From an uncultured Collinsella sp. (GTDB lineage Bacteria; Actinomycetota; Coriobacteriia; Coriobacteriales; Coriobacteriaceae), in the NCBI GenBank assembly GCA_900543515.1, contig UQRW01000014.1:1-43226 (forward strand): a stretch of 43,226 nt of DNA, in the 5' to 3' direction. The notes beneath the pieces are model-generated. The model did no database searches and had not been told where the DNA came from. It worked only from the letters and a program-made list of their open reading frames with translations. How positions within the stretch are numbered: position 1 is the first letter of the stretch; every line of letters starts with the position of its first letter. Below, piece by piece: positions 24,498-32,659 of this stretch. The position numbers were made by a program, and so were the translations under genes.

Positions 24498-24523
24498 TGA
24501 TTATTTATTATCACAGTATTATA
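24498..24523. promoter_or_regulatory. AT-rich divergent promoter region of yqeB and yqeC
   Basis: Between the two divergent genes lies an AT-rich stretch unlike the GC-rich surroundings. TATTAT (24517-24522, plus) serves as a -10 candidate for yqeC, and GATAAT (complement of 24507-24512) for yqeB. An imperfect palindrome starting TGATGATTA and ending TTATTATCA overlaps them and could bind a shared regulator. The -35 boxes are weak. Confidence 0.4.
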
Positions 24524-24536
24524 CGGCGGTGAACAG

Positions 24537-25274
24537 ATGGAAACGACGAGCGGAAACCTTGCCTCCGCGCTCAAGATCGAGCCGGGCATTACCGCAATTA
24601 TCGGCAGTGGCGGCAAGTCGACATTGCTGAAAACGCTGGGTCTTGAGCTCATGCGCGCCGGCGACAGGGTGCTCCTCTGTACCACCACGCACATGTTTCC
24701 CGTCGCCGGCGTGCCATGGGACGGGTCGAGCCGTCGCCTGGACGCCGCGCCTTGGAAGCCGGGGGCCCTGCATGTTCCCGGCTGCACCTGCGAGGCATGC
24801 GCGGGCCTTGCGCGCGGAAGCATCTGCCAGGCAGGCGTCTTGGACCCGGAGACAGGCAAGCTCTCCGCCCCCGCCGAGCCACTCAACGAGCTGGCGCAGC
24901 GCTTTGGCCATGTGTTGGCCGAGGCAGATGGCAGCAAGCGACTCCCGCTCAAGGCGCATGCCGCCTGGGAGCCGGTAATTCCCGCCGCCACGGCAGACGT
25001 TGTCTGGGTCGTCGGCGCCTCGGGGCTGGGCAAGCCCGTCGCCGAGGTTGTCCACCGCCCCGAGCTCTTTTGCGAGCGTTGCGGCTGCGAGCCCACCGAC
25101 GCTGCCACCCCAGAGCGCGTCGCCATGGTGCTCAATGCCGAGCTGCGGATGCTGAACCTCAATAATGCCCGCATCATGCTCAACCAAGTCGACACGCTTG
25201 CCGACCCAACGATGGCAGATCGCTTCGAAGCAGCCCTCGGCCGTTCCATCATCACCACCAGCCTCAAAGGGTAG
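24537..25274 (+). CDS. yqeC: YqeC-type selenium-dependent hydroxylase accessory protein
   Basis: YqeC accompanies YqeB in genomes with selenium-dependent molybdenum hydroxylases; it is a putative nucleotide-binding maturation factor. The 245-aa protein has a P-loop-like GSGGKSTL (23-30), then LLCTTTHMFP. A cysteine-rich segment CTCEAC (83-88) and a later CERCGC may bind a metal; they are more numerous than I expect for the family. LAEADGSKRLPLKAHA is the conserved centre of the family. The stop codon (25272-25274) lies inside a palindromic repeat, so the last residues are encoded by the edge of that repeat. Confidence 0.85.
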   Translation: METTSGNLASALKIEPGITAIIGSGGKSTLLKTLGLELMRAGDRVLLCTTTHMFPVAGVPWDGSSRRLDAAPWKPGALHVPGCTCEACAGLARGSICQAGVLDPETGKLSAPAEPLNELAQRFGHVLAEADGSKRLPLKAHAAWEPVIPAATADVVWVVGASGLGKPVAEVVHRPELFCERCGCEPTDAATPERVAMVLNAELRMLNLNNARIMLNQVDTLADPTMADRFEAALGRSIITTSLKG

Positions 25275-25305
25275 CTAATTTGGGACGGGGCTCTTTTAGC
25301 TACCC
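25268..25305. repeat. Palindromic intergenic repeat, family A copy 2
   Basis: This is the same 38-nt element as at 893-930, with ends AGGGTAGCTA and TAGCTACCC. Differences are one C in the CTCTTTT stretch and one terminal base. It contains the yqeC stop codon. With copy 3 in the opposite direction 30 nt away it makes a very long inverted repeat between two convergent genes. Confidence 0.88.
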
Positions 25306-25335
25306 CATGTTGAGAGAAAAATCATCAGGCAGGCA

Positions 25336-25374
25336 AGGGTAGCTAAAAGAGCCCCGTCCCAAATTAGCTACCCT
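25336..25374. repeat. Palindromic intergenic repeat, family A copy 3 (inverted)
   Basis: This copy is the reverse complement of copy 2 over nearly its full length, with ends AGGGTAGCTA and TAGCTACCCT. It ends 14 nt before the hyuA stop codon. Transcripts from either side would form a stem of about 38 bp across the pair, which could serve as a bidirectional 3' end. Confidence 0.88.
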
Positions 25375-25387
25375 GGCGGCCTTCCTG

Positions 25388-26755
25388 CTAGCGGGGCACG
25401 TAGCGGCCGGGTTGGGCTCCGGTGGGCTCGCCGTCGCGCGCAGCCAGCACGCCGTTCACAAACACAGCCTTGGCGCGGCCATGTGCCTCAAAACCCTCGA
25501 GCGGCGTGTAGTCCACAGCCTGATGCTGCGTCGCCGCGCGAATGGTCCAGCGCGCCTTGGGATCCCACACGCACACGTCGGCATCGGCACCCTCGGCAAG
25601 ACAGCCCTTGCGCGGATACATGCCAAAGACGCGCGCCGGGTTCTCGCTCATCAGGCGGCAGAGGTCCTCGGGGCCCAGCTGTCCCTCAAAGCTCGTAGCG
25701 ATCGCGACGGGACGATGCTCCACACCGGGTCCGCCGTTGGGAATCGCGCGGAAGTCGTCGCGCCCGCGGTCCTTTTGCCCGTGCAGGTTAAAGCTGCAGT
25801 GGTCGGTCGCGATCGTATCGATCTCGCCGGCCACAAGCGCCTCGCGCAGGGCTGCACGGTCGCCCGCATGGCGCAGCGGCGGGCTCATCACATATTTGGC
25901 GCCCGCAAAGCCGTCCTCGCCCTGCTCCAAATAGCACGTATCGTCGAGCATCAGATACTGAGGGCATGTCTCGACATAGATGTTCTTCTGCCCGCGCGCT
26001 TTGGCAGCGCGAATGGCCTCGAGCCCCAGCTTGGTCGAAAGGTGCACCACGTTGACCGGGGCGTCGCCGGCCAAGTGCGCCAGATACAGTAGGCGGCTCA
26101 CGGCCTCGGCCTCACACACGTCCGGACGGCTGAGCGCATGTCCCTCGGGTCCATGAATCCCCTGCTCGTACACGCGCTTCTGCAGCTCGTTCACGAGCGT
26201 GCCGTTCTCGCAATGCACGCACAGGATACCGCCCACGCGCTTGAGCTCCTCCAGCACCTCGAGCGTCTCGGCATCGTCCAAGCGCAGGTGGTCATAGGCA
26301 AAGTAGGTCTTAAACGACGACACGCCCGCCTCGCGCATGGCCGAAAGGTCGGCGCGGTTGCGCTCGTTCCACTCGGCGAGTGCCATATGAAAGGCGTAGT
26401 TGGCCGTGCAGGTTCCGTCGGCGCGGCGATGCCACTCGGCCAAGGCATCGGGCATGGTCACGCCGCGATCGGCCGTCGCGTAGTCCACGATGGTCGTCGT
26501 ACCGCCGCAGGCAGCCGCACGCGTACCGGTCTCAAAGCTATCGGCCGTCCAATCCATGCCAGTCCAGCACTGCATGTGCGTGTGGCCGTCGATAAAGCCG
26601 GGGAACACCCAACAGTCGGTGGCGTCCTGGACGGTATCGCCCTCGGCCGGCTCAATCGCCGCGGCAATCCGCACAATCTTGTCGCCATCCATGGCAAGAT
26701 CGGCGCGGCGAAGCCCCTGAGGTGTCACAAGCGCGCCGTTTTTGATGATGATCAT
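25388..26755 (-). CDS. hyuA: Dihydropyrimidinase / hydantoinase-like amidohydrolase
   Basis: Members of this family hydrolyse cyclic ureides and imides (dihydropyrimidines, hydantoins); the homologue in the E. coli ssnA-xdhD region is HyuA. The 455-aa protein has the binuclear metal site: H58 and H60 (DGHTH), the lysine to be carbamylated K149 (SSFKTYF), H181 (CVHCENG), a further HLSTK, and a late D in TDHCSF. The length is normal. It follows the MocA-like gene by 8 nt. Its substrate here is likely a ureido or hydantoin intermediate of purine breakdown (inference). Confidence 0.9.
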   Translation of the reverse strand: MIIIKNGALVTPQGLRRADLAMDGDKIVRIAAAIEPAEGDTVQDATDCWVFPGFIDGHTHMQCWTGMDWTADSFETGTRAAACGGTTTIVDYATADRGVTMPDALAEWHRRADGTCTANYAFHMALAEWNERNRADLSAMREAGVSSFKTYFAYDHLRLDDAETLEVLEELKRVGGILCVHCENGTLVNELQKRVYEQGIHGPEGHALSRPDVCEAEAVSRLLYLAHLAGDAPVNVVHLSTKLGLEAIRAAKARGQKNIYVETCPQYLMLDDTCYLEQGEDGFAGAKYVMSPPLRHAGDRAALREALVAGEIDTIATDHCSFNLHGQKDRGRDDFRAIPNGGPGVEHRPVAIATSFEGQLGPEDLCRLMSENPARVFGMYPRKGCLAEGADADVCVWDPKARWTIRAATQHQAVDYTPLEGFEAHGRAKAVFVNGVLAARDGEPTGAQPGRYVPR

Positions 26756-26763
26756 GTTGCTCC

Positions 26764-27378
26764 TTATTGATTAATACAGTTGGCCACGCGATCAAAATAC
26801 GAGCAGGCCGCGATATGCTCCGTTATGCGTCGCTGTCCCTCGGCGGTATCGACGTCCCACAGCTCGTAGGCGCGCGCTTCGACCAGCGCAACGTCGACGC
26901 GGCCTTTGAGAATCGAACCGCCGCCGTCCTTGCCCTCAAGACACATAAGTGCATCGAACAGTTCCGCCGGAAAGAGTACCGGGCTCGAAGGCTCACCGTT
27001 GCACGCAAGACGCACCGGATGTTTGCGGCCACACTCGTCAAACGCACGAACCATAGCCTCAAAAGAACCCGAACTCACGAGCGGCTGGTCGCCCGGCAAA
27101 AAGAGGCAACCTTTCCAGTTGCGTTCGACTCCCCATGAAAGGCCCGCACGGACGCTTTCGCTGCGCAGCTCGCCATCGTGCAGCACGCACGGGCAATGCT
27201 TGTCCTCGCAAATCTGAGCGACCTCGGGCCAACGCGTCGAAACCACAACGTCAAAGCCCCGGGGAACCGAATCGATGGTCCGGGCAATCAGCGGCTCGCC
27301 ATAGATATCGGCAAGCATCTTGTTGGAGCCAAACCGCTTGCCCTCGCCCGAAGCCATAATGACGCATCCAAGTTTCAT
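26764..27378 (-). CDS. ygfJ: MocA/YgfJ-type nucleotidyltransferase
   Basis: This family transfers CTP or GTP to molybdopterin to make the dinucleotide cofactor; MocA makes the cytosine form used by xanthine-dehydrogenase-type enzymes. The start at 27378, with GGGGAGGT upstream, gives 204 aa. The N-terminal signature MASGEGKRFGSNKML is the GT-A nucleotide-binding loop, and LPGDQPLVS is the metal-binding LxGDxP segment. It stands 8 nt before hyuA in a two-gene unit that is cut off from ygeW by a terminator. Its client is probably XdhD. Confidence 0.87.
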   Translation of the reverse strand: MKLGCVIMASGEGKRFGSNKMLADIYGEPLIARTIDSVPRGFDVVVSTRWPEVAQICEDKHCPCVLHDGELRSESVRAGLSWGVERNWKGCLFLPGDQPLVSSGSFEAMVRAFDECGRKHPVRLACNGEPSSPVLFPAELFDALMCLEGKDGGGSILKGRVDVALVEARAYELWDVDTAEGQRRITEHIAACSYFDRVANCINQ

Positions 27379-27465
27379 GGTGATACCTCCCCTGAAACCA
27401 TCGTACCCATAACTCGCGCCGCGGGCATCCACATCGAAAGCGCTTATCCCGCACGCCCGCGATGC

Positions 27466-27505
27466 AAAAAGGGGGCACCCCGCCGGTTGGCAGAGCGCCC
27501 CCTTT
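27466..27505 (-). terminator. Intrinsic terminator of ygeW
   Basis: AAAGGGGGC (27468-27476) pairs with GCCCCCTTT (27497-27505) with a 20-nt loop. On the minus strand the stem is followed by T. It lies 23 nt after the ygeW stop codon and separates the ygeX-ygeY-ygeW unit from the nucleotidyltransferase-hyuA unit. Confidence 0.85.
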
Positions 27506-27528
27506 ACATGGCTTACCTCAGCCCAGCT

Positions 27529-28731
27529 TTAGGCCTGGAGCCAACGGGCGGTGTTGCGCTCGTCGAGGGCCTTGAGGGTAGCGGCGGGATCGGCAACCTT
27601 CTGCAGGAACATCATGGCAGCGATGGCGTACGGCTTGTAGCTGGCCTCCTTGTACATGCCCACGCGGTGCATGTCGAAGACGTCGGCGTTGACCTCGCCG
27701 TGCTCGCAGGAAACACCGGAAATATCGGCGGGCAGCGGATGCATAAAGATGGTGTCCTGGCCGTTGGCAGTCTTCTCCATGAGCTCGGTCGTGGAGCACC
27801 AATCCTGATGCGTAGCGTTCTGAGCGAGCAGCTCCTTCTCGAGCGCAGCGATGCCGGCGTCGTCGCCCTCGGCGTACAGGTTGGTACGCTTCTCCATGGC
27901 GGCAAACGGAGCCCAGCTCTTGGGGATCACGATGTCGGCGCCCTCGAAGGCCTCGGCCATGGTGCTGACCTGCTTAAAGGTGGTGCCGGACTCGGCGGCA
28001 TAGCCCTTGGCGCGCTCGACGACCTCGGGCATGAGATCGTAGCCCTCGGGGTGAGCCAGGGTGACGTCCATGCCAAAGCGGGGCAGCAGGCTGATCAGCG
28101 ACTGCGGGCAGGACAGCGGCTTGCCGTAAGAGGGCGAATAGGCCCAGGTGACGGCAACCTTCTTGCCCTTGAGGTTCTCGAGGCCGCCAAACTCGTTGAT
28201 GAGGTAGAGCATGTCAGCAGAGGACTGCGTGGGATGGTCGGAATCGGACTGCAGGGAGATGAGCGTGGGACGGTGATCCAGAACGCCGTCCTCGTAAGCC
28301 TGCTGGACAGACTCGGAGACCTCGGCCATGTAGGCGTCGCCCTTGCCGATGTACATGTCGTCGCGGATGCCGATGACGTCGGCCATGAAGGAAATCATGG
28401 TAGCGGTCTCACGGACGGTCTCGCCGTGAGCGATCTGGGACTTCTTCTCGTCCAGGTCCTGCAGCTCAAGGCCGAGCAGGTTGGCAGCCTTAGAGAAGGA
28501 GAAGCGCGTACGGGTGGAGTTGTCGCGGAACAGGGAGACGGCCAGGCCGGAGTCGAAGATCTTGGACGAAACGTTGTTCTCACGCAGCTCGCGCAGGGCG
28601 TCGGCGACGATGTAGAGCGCCTTGAGCTCATCGGTGGTCTTGTCCCAGGTGTGCAGGAAGTCGCTGCCGTACATACCCTTAAAATCGAGGCCGTTCAGCT
28701 GCTCGACGAGCTCGGTAAACTTGGCGTCCAT
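27529..28731 (-). CDS. ygeW: YgeW carbamoyltransferase
   Basis: YgeW belongs to the aspartate/ornithine carbamoyltransferase superfamily but is a separate subfamily that does not use ornithine or aspartate. In the urate-catabolic cluster it is thought to act on ureidopropionate intermediates, releasing carbamoyl phosphate. The start at 28731 (AAAGGA upstream) gives 400 aa, the subfamily length. The carbamoyl-phosphate loop S-T-R-T-R is intact at 72-76 and HPLPAD lies near residue 338. A long open frame upstream is non-coding. It follows ygeY by 201 nt and is followed by a terminator. Confidence 0.92.
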   Translation of the reverse strand: MDAKFTELVEQLNGLDFKGMYGSDFLHTWDKTTDELKALYIVADALRELRENNVSSKIFDSGLAVSLFRDNSTRTRFSFSKAANLLGLELQDLDEKKSQIAHGETVRETATMISFMADVIGIRDDMYIGKGDAYMAEVSESVQQAYEDGVLDHRPTLISLQSDSDHPTQSSADMLYLINEFGGLENLKGKKVAVTWAYSPSYGKPLSCPQSLISLLPRFGMDVTLAHPEGYDLMPEVVERAKGYAAESGTTFKQVSTMAEAFEGADIVIPKSWAPFAAMEKRTNLYAEGDDAGIAALEKELLAQNATHQDWCSTTELMEKTANGQDTIFMHPLPADISGVSCEHGEVNADVFDMHRVGMYKEASYKPYAIAAMMFLQKVADPAATLKALDERNTARWLQA

Positions 28732-28885
28732 GTAAATGTCCTTTCTAAAGGTGAAACGATCGCAATGAGTAAATGTGCTCCGGCATGCGCGTGTGGCTAG
28801 AACATGCAGAGCGCTATGACGAGGACCCGCTACCGTTGAGGAAGCATGGGAGATAACGACCGCGGGCCCCAAGTCAACAGGAGGT

Positions 28886-28948
28886 GCCGGGGGCATAAAC
28901 TGTCCCCGGCTCAACAAGATCGAGGAATGGGACTAGTCGATCTTGTTG
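28886..28948 (-). other. Two adjacent hairpins at the ygeY-ygeW junction
   Basis: CAACAAGATCGA (28912-28923) and TCGATCTTGTTG (28937-28948) are a perfect 12-bp inverted repeat. The second arm is the last codons of ygeY (Asn-Asn-Lys-Ile-Asp) and the stop lies in the loop. Directly downstream on the transcript, GCCGGGG (28886-28892) pairs with CCCCGGC (28904-28910). Neither is followed by a clear T-run, so they may act as a stability or processing element between two cistrons. Confidence 0.7.
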
Positions 28949-30318
28949 TTGGTCAGACCGGCGCGGAACACGGTGGCATCGCCATCGGCCTGGCTCGGAT
29001 CGTAGAGGTTCAGGGCAGCCACGTACATGGCGGCAGCGGTGACCAGGTCGTCCTTGTAGGTGACCTCGTTGGGAGCGTGAGCCTGAGACTCGGCACCCGG
29101 GCCAAAGCCGACGCAGGGGATGCCATAGCGACCCTGGATGGAAACGCAGTTCGTGGAGAAGGTCCACTTGTCGCACAGCGGGCGACCGGTACGCTTGTCC
29201 ATGCTGGGCTCGCAGCCGATGCGCTCGTCACCAAACATGGCCTTGTGGGCGTCGACGAGGGCCTTGACGTGCGGAGCGGTCTCCTTGTTGATCCACGTGG
29301 GGAAGTAAGCCTCGGTCTCGTAGACCTCGCCGGTCCAGGACGGACGGTCGTACATGTACATGGAGACCTTCACGTCGTCGCCGTACTTCTTGGCGGCCGG
29401 CAGGTTACGGATCTCGTCCAGGCAGGACTCCCAGGTCTCACCGGCGGTCATGCGACGGTCGATGGAGATGGCGCAGGAGTCAGCGACAGCGCAGCGGCTG
29501 GGGCTGGTGTAGAAGATCTGGCTGACGGTGCAGGTGCCGCGGCCCAGGAAGCGGGCGTCCTCGAAGTGCTCGGGGTTGTACTTGGGGTCGAGCATCTTGA
29601 CGAGGCCCTTGATGTCGGTCGACTCGTCGCAGCCGTTGTTGTTGAGAGCGCGGACGTCGGCGATGATGTCGGCCATCTTGTAGATGGCGTTGTCGCCGCG
29701 GTCGGGAGCGGAGCCGTGGCAGGAGGTGCCGTGAACGTCGACGCGGATCTCCATGCGGCCGCGGTGACCGCGATAGATGCCACCGTCGGTGGGCTCGGTG
29801 GAAATGACGAACTCGGGCTTAATGCCGTCCTTGTTGTAGATGTACTGCCAGCACATGCCGTCGCAGTCCTCTTCCTGGACGGTACCGACGACCATGATCT
29901 TGTAGCCCTCGGGGATGAGGCCCATGTCTTTCATCATCCTGGCAGCGTAGGTAGCAGAAGCCATGCCACCCTCCTGGTCGGAGCCGCCGCGGCCGTAGAT
30001 GATCTCGTCGGTCTCGTAGCCCTCATAGGGATCGGCATCCCAGTTATCGATGTTGCCGATGCCGACGGTGTCGATGTGGGAGTCGATGGCGATGATCTTG
30101 TCGCCCTCGCCCATAAAGCCCATAACGTTGCCCAGGCCGTCGACCTTGACCTCGTCATAGCCAAGGCTCTCCATCTCGGCCTTGATGCAAGCGACAACCT
30201 CGCCCTCCTCGCAGGACTCAGAGGGGTGGGAGATCATGGCACGCAGGAAGCGAGTCATATCAGCACGATGGGACTCAGCAGCAGCCTTGATTGCGTCGAA
30301 ATCGAGTTCTTTAGCCAT
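28933..30318 (-). CDS. ygeY: YgeY, M20 family metallohydrolase linked to selenium metabolism
   Basis: YgeY is an M20/DapE-ArgE type zinc hydrolase found beside ygeX and ygeW; it is thought to deacylate a carbamoyl or ureido intermediate that leads to 2,3-diaminopropionate. The 461-aa protein has the metal-binding D79-S-H81-I-D motif, GGSDQEGG for the bridging aspartate, and VQEEDCDG with the catalytic and metal glutamates. Between these lies the dimerisation domain. It follows ygeX by 72 nt and shares a transcript direction with ygeW. Confidence 0.92.
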   Translation of the reverse strand: MAKELDFDAIKAAAESHRADMTRFLRAMISHPSESCEEGEVVACIKAEMESLGYDEVKVDGLGNVMGFMGEGDKIIAIDSHIDTVGIGNIDNWDADPYEGYETDEIIYGRGGSDQEGGMASATYAARMMKDMGLIPEGYKIMVVGTVQEEDCDGMCWQYIYNKDGIKPEFVISTEPTDGGIYRGHRGRMEIRVDVHGTSCHGSAPDRGDNAIYKMADIIADVRALNNNGCDESTDIKGLVKMLDPKYNPEHFEDARFLGRGTCTVSQIFYTSPSRCAVADSCAISIDRRMTAGETWESCLDEIRNLPAAKKYGDDVKVSMYMYDRPSWTGEVYETEAYFPTWINKETAPHVKALVDAHKAMFGDERIGCEPSMDKRTGRPLCDKWTFSTNCVSIQGRYGIPCVGFGPGAESQAHAPNEVTYKDDLVTAAAMYVAALNLYDPSQADGDATVFRAGLTNNKID

Positions 30319-30390
30319 TGTTCATAACCTTTCAAACGAAGGAATCTACCTGTGAGGTGGCGGAGCGATACCTATTTACTCCGCCCAGTA

Positions 30391-31605
30391 TTAGCAAGTG
30401 GGGTATTCGCCTTCCCAGACGATGCGACGGTACTGGTCGGGATCCGTGTCACCTTCCGTGGAGAAGCAGAGTACGGAGCTCGTCTTGTCCAGGCCGATGA
30501 GCTCCTTGAGCTCGGCGTACTCGGGATCGAGCATGAGGGTCTCGACCAGGCCGGTGGTCACCGCGCCGGACTCGCCGGAGATGACGCGCGGGTCGCCCTT
30601 CTCGGGGGCGCCCAGGGTGCGCATGCCGCGAGCGGTGACCCAGTCGGGGCAGGACACGAAAGCGGTGGTATGGTTGCGCAGGATATCCCAGCCCAGGATG
30701 TTGGGCTCGCCGCAGCACAGGCCGGCCATGATGGAGGGCATGTCGCCGTCCACGATGCGCGGGTCGCCGTCGCCGGCGGCAGCGCCCTTGTACAGGCAGG
30801 CGGCAGGAGCGCACTCGACCACGACAAAGGTGGGCGGGTTATCGGGATACAGATTGGTGAAGTAGCCCACCACGGCGCCGGCGAGCGAACCCACGCCAGC
30901 CTGGACAAACACGTGCGTCGGGCGGTTGATGGCCATCTCGCGCAGCTGCTCGGCAGCCTCAGAAGCCATGGTGCCGTAACCCTCCATGATCCAGGACGGG
31001 ATCTTCTCGTAGCCCTCCCAGGCGGTGTCCTGAACGATGACGCCGCGCTCGCAGGCGTCGGCCTCGGCGGCGGCCATGCGCACGCACTCGTCGTAGTTGA
31101 CCTCTTCGATGGTCACCGTGGCGCCCTCGGCAGCGATGTTATCGAAGCGGGGCTTGGTGGAACCCTTGGGCATGTGCACGACGGCCTTCTGGCCGAGCTT
31201 GTTGGCAGCCCATGCCACGCCGCGGCCATGGTTGCCGTCGGTGGCGGTAAAGAAGGTGGCCTGGCCAAAGTCCTTGGCAAGCTGATCGGAGGTCAGGTAA
31301 TCGAAGGTGCACTCGGCAACGTCCTTGCCGGTCTCGTCGGCAATGTAGTTGGCCATGGCAAACGAGCCGCCCAGGACCTTAAAGGCGTTGAGGCCAAAGC
31401 GATAGCTCTCGTCCTTAACGCACAGGTTGGACAGGCCCAAGCGCGCGGCCTGGCCGTCCAGGCGGGCAAGCGGGGTGACGGTATATTGAGGGAACGACTG
31501 GTGGAAGGCGCGGGCCTTCTTCACGTGGTCGAGGCTCATGATTCCCAAGTGCTTGTCATCGCTCTTGGGCATCGTGTTGCCCGCCCACTGGATCTTATCG
31601 GCCAT
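30391..31605 (-). CDS. ygeX: Diaminopropionate ammonia-lyase
   Basis: YgeX is a PLP enzyme that converts 2,3-diaminopropionate to pyruvate and two ammonia. The 404-aa protein has the PLP lysine K76 in FGLNAFKVLGG, the cofactor-binding TDGNHGRGVAW, and the glycine-rich AGVGSLAGAV. This is the last step of the pathway and the first gene of the ygeX-ygeY-ygeW unit. It is divergent from a DauR-like regulator; two AACAAA-N3-TTTGTT sites lie in the gap. Confidence 0.95.
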   Translation of the reverse strand: MADKIQWAGNTMPKSDDKHLGIMSLDHVKKARAFHQSFPQYTVTPLARLDGQAARLGLSNLCVKDESYRFGLNAFKVLGGSFAMANYIADETGKDVAECTFDYLTSDQLAKDFGQATFFTATDGNHGRGVAWAANKLGQKAVVHMPKGSTKPRFDNIAAEGATVTIEEVNYDECVRMAAAEADACERGVIVQDTAWEGYEKIPSWIMEGYGTMASEAAEQLREMAINRPTHVFVQAGVGSLAGAVVGYFTNLYPDNPPTFVVVECAPAACLYKGAAAGDGDPRIVDGDMPSIMAGLCCGEPNILGWDILRNHTTAFVSCPDWVTARGMRTLGAPEKGDPRVISGESGAVTTGLVETLMLDPEYAELKELIGLDKTSSVLCFSTEGDTDPDQYRRIVWEGEYPTC

Positions 31606-31697
31606 ACGGTGAACTCCTTAAGTCCTCTCTTGCCGGCCCCCGCATACGCGTTTCAGCCCATTCCCATTCATGCGACTGAACTTTTATGTGGATGCCA

Positions 31698-31712
31698 AAC
31701 AAAAAGTTTGTT
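31698..31712. promoter_or_regulatory. Palindromic operator candidate 1, AACAAA-AAG-TTTGTT
   Basis: This perfect 6+6-bp inverted repeat has a 3-nt centre. It lies in the 277-nt gap between divergent ygeX and the DauR-like regulator gene, 93 nt before the ygeX start. On the minus strand it falls just downstream of a TAGAAC -10-like box (31724-31719), about at the expected transcription start of ygeX, which suits repression. Confidence 0.75.
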
Positions 31713-31748
31713 AGCACTGTTCTATCACACTTTTTGATTGGCAAACCT

Positions 31749-31763
31749 AACAAATTGTTTGTT
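31749..31763. promoter_or_regulatory. Palindromic operator candidate 2, AACAAA-TTG-TTTGTT
   Basis: This is the same 6-N3-6 palindrome with a different centre. Its centre is 51 bp from that of site 1, about five turns of DNA, so a protein bound at both would sit on the same face. It lies 120 nt before the regulator start, so it could also control the regulator itself. Confidence 0.75.
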
Positions 31764-31882
31764 GCCGTAATCGGTACTTTTTCGCCGCCGAACGGTCATG
31801 AATTGCCTTGTTGATGGATTTGTTTGCGAACAGATGTGGTTTATGGCAAAGTGTGCCCAAACTAATTTTTAGGAAGGCACCC

Positions 31883-32536
31883 ATGACCCCCGCACAGATT
31901 GAGTTTTACAAGCGCCTCGCACACGGCCTGGCGCTCCAATTTGGCCCCAACTGCGAAGTCGTCGTCCACGATCTGGAGACCGAGGACGTGGACCACTCCA
32001 TCGTAGTGATCGAAAACGGCCACGTCAGCGGGCGAAAACTGGGTGACGGCCCCAGCCATATTGTGTTTGAGTCCATGCACGAGGGCAGCACCGACGTACA
32101 CGACCGCGAGCCGTACCTCACTAAAACCACCGATGGCAAGCTGCTCAAGTCCTCGACCATCTTTATCCGCAACGACGAAGGCAAGCCCGTCGGCATTTTG
32201 GGCATCAACTTTGACATTACGCTTATGAAGGCTTTTGAGCGTTCGCTCGACGCCTTTACCGGCACCGGCGGCACGGGCTATACCGAGCCCGAGCCCATTA
32301 CCAAGAACATCGGCGACCTGCTCGAGGACCTGCTGCACGAGTGCGAGCAGTTTGTGGGCAAGCCCGCGGCACTCATGACCAAAGACGAGCGCATTCGTGC
32401 CATTGGCTACCTCGACCGTCGCGGCGCCTTCCTCATTTCCAAGTCGAGCGAGCGCGCCTGCGAGTTCTTTGGCATCTCCAAGTACAGCTTCTATAGCTAC
32501 CTCAATGAGGCCAAGGCGGCGGCCGGCGACAAGTAG
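31883..32536 (+). CDS. DauR/YheO-like PAS and helix-turn-helix regulator
   Basis: This family pairs an N-terminal YheO-like PAS domain with a C-terminal helix-turn-helix; DauR of Pseudomonas controls D-arginine catabolism. The 217-aa protein (AGGAAGG before the ATG at 31883) has the PAS region at about residues 8-115, ending in GKPVGILGINFDITLM. A linker with glycine and threonine follows. The helix-turn-helix is near 165-212 with RACEFFGISKYSFYSYL as recognition part. It is divergent from ygeX with paired palindromes between them, so it likely controls the purine-catabolic genes and itself. The ligand, perhaps a pathway intermediate, is unknown. Confidence 0.88.
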   Translation: MTPAQIEFYKRLAHGLALQFGPNCEVVVHDLETEDVDHSIVVIENGHVSGRKLGDGPSHIVFESMHEGSTDVHDREPYLTKTTDGKLLKSSTIFIRNDEGKPVGILGINFDITLMKAFERSLDAFTGTGGTGYTEPEPITKNIGDLLEDLLHECEQFVGKPAALMTKDERIRAIGYLDRRGAFLISKSSERACEFFGISKYSFYSYLNEAKAAAGDK

Positions 32537-32619
32537 GCACTCGCCTGGATTGCCCCTCCCCTTTTGGGTGCGAGTTCTGGAAAGCACGAATCCAAGACCG
32601 GGCCGCTTGGGAAGTTCCA

Positions 32620-32625
32620 TATAAT
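32620..32625 (+). promoter_or_regulatory. Consensus -10 box before the Pro-rich membrane protein gene
   Basis: A perfect TATAAT lies 35 nt before the ATG at 32660. No convincing -35 box stands at 17 nt upstream. It suggests the gene is transcribed separately from the regulator. Confidence 0.45.
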
Positions 32626-32659
32626 CGATGTCATTAGTATTTCGAAAGGATGGAACAGA

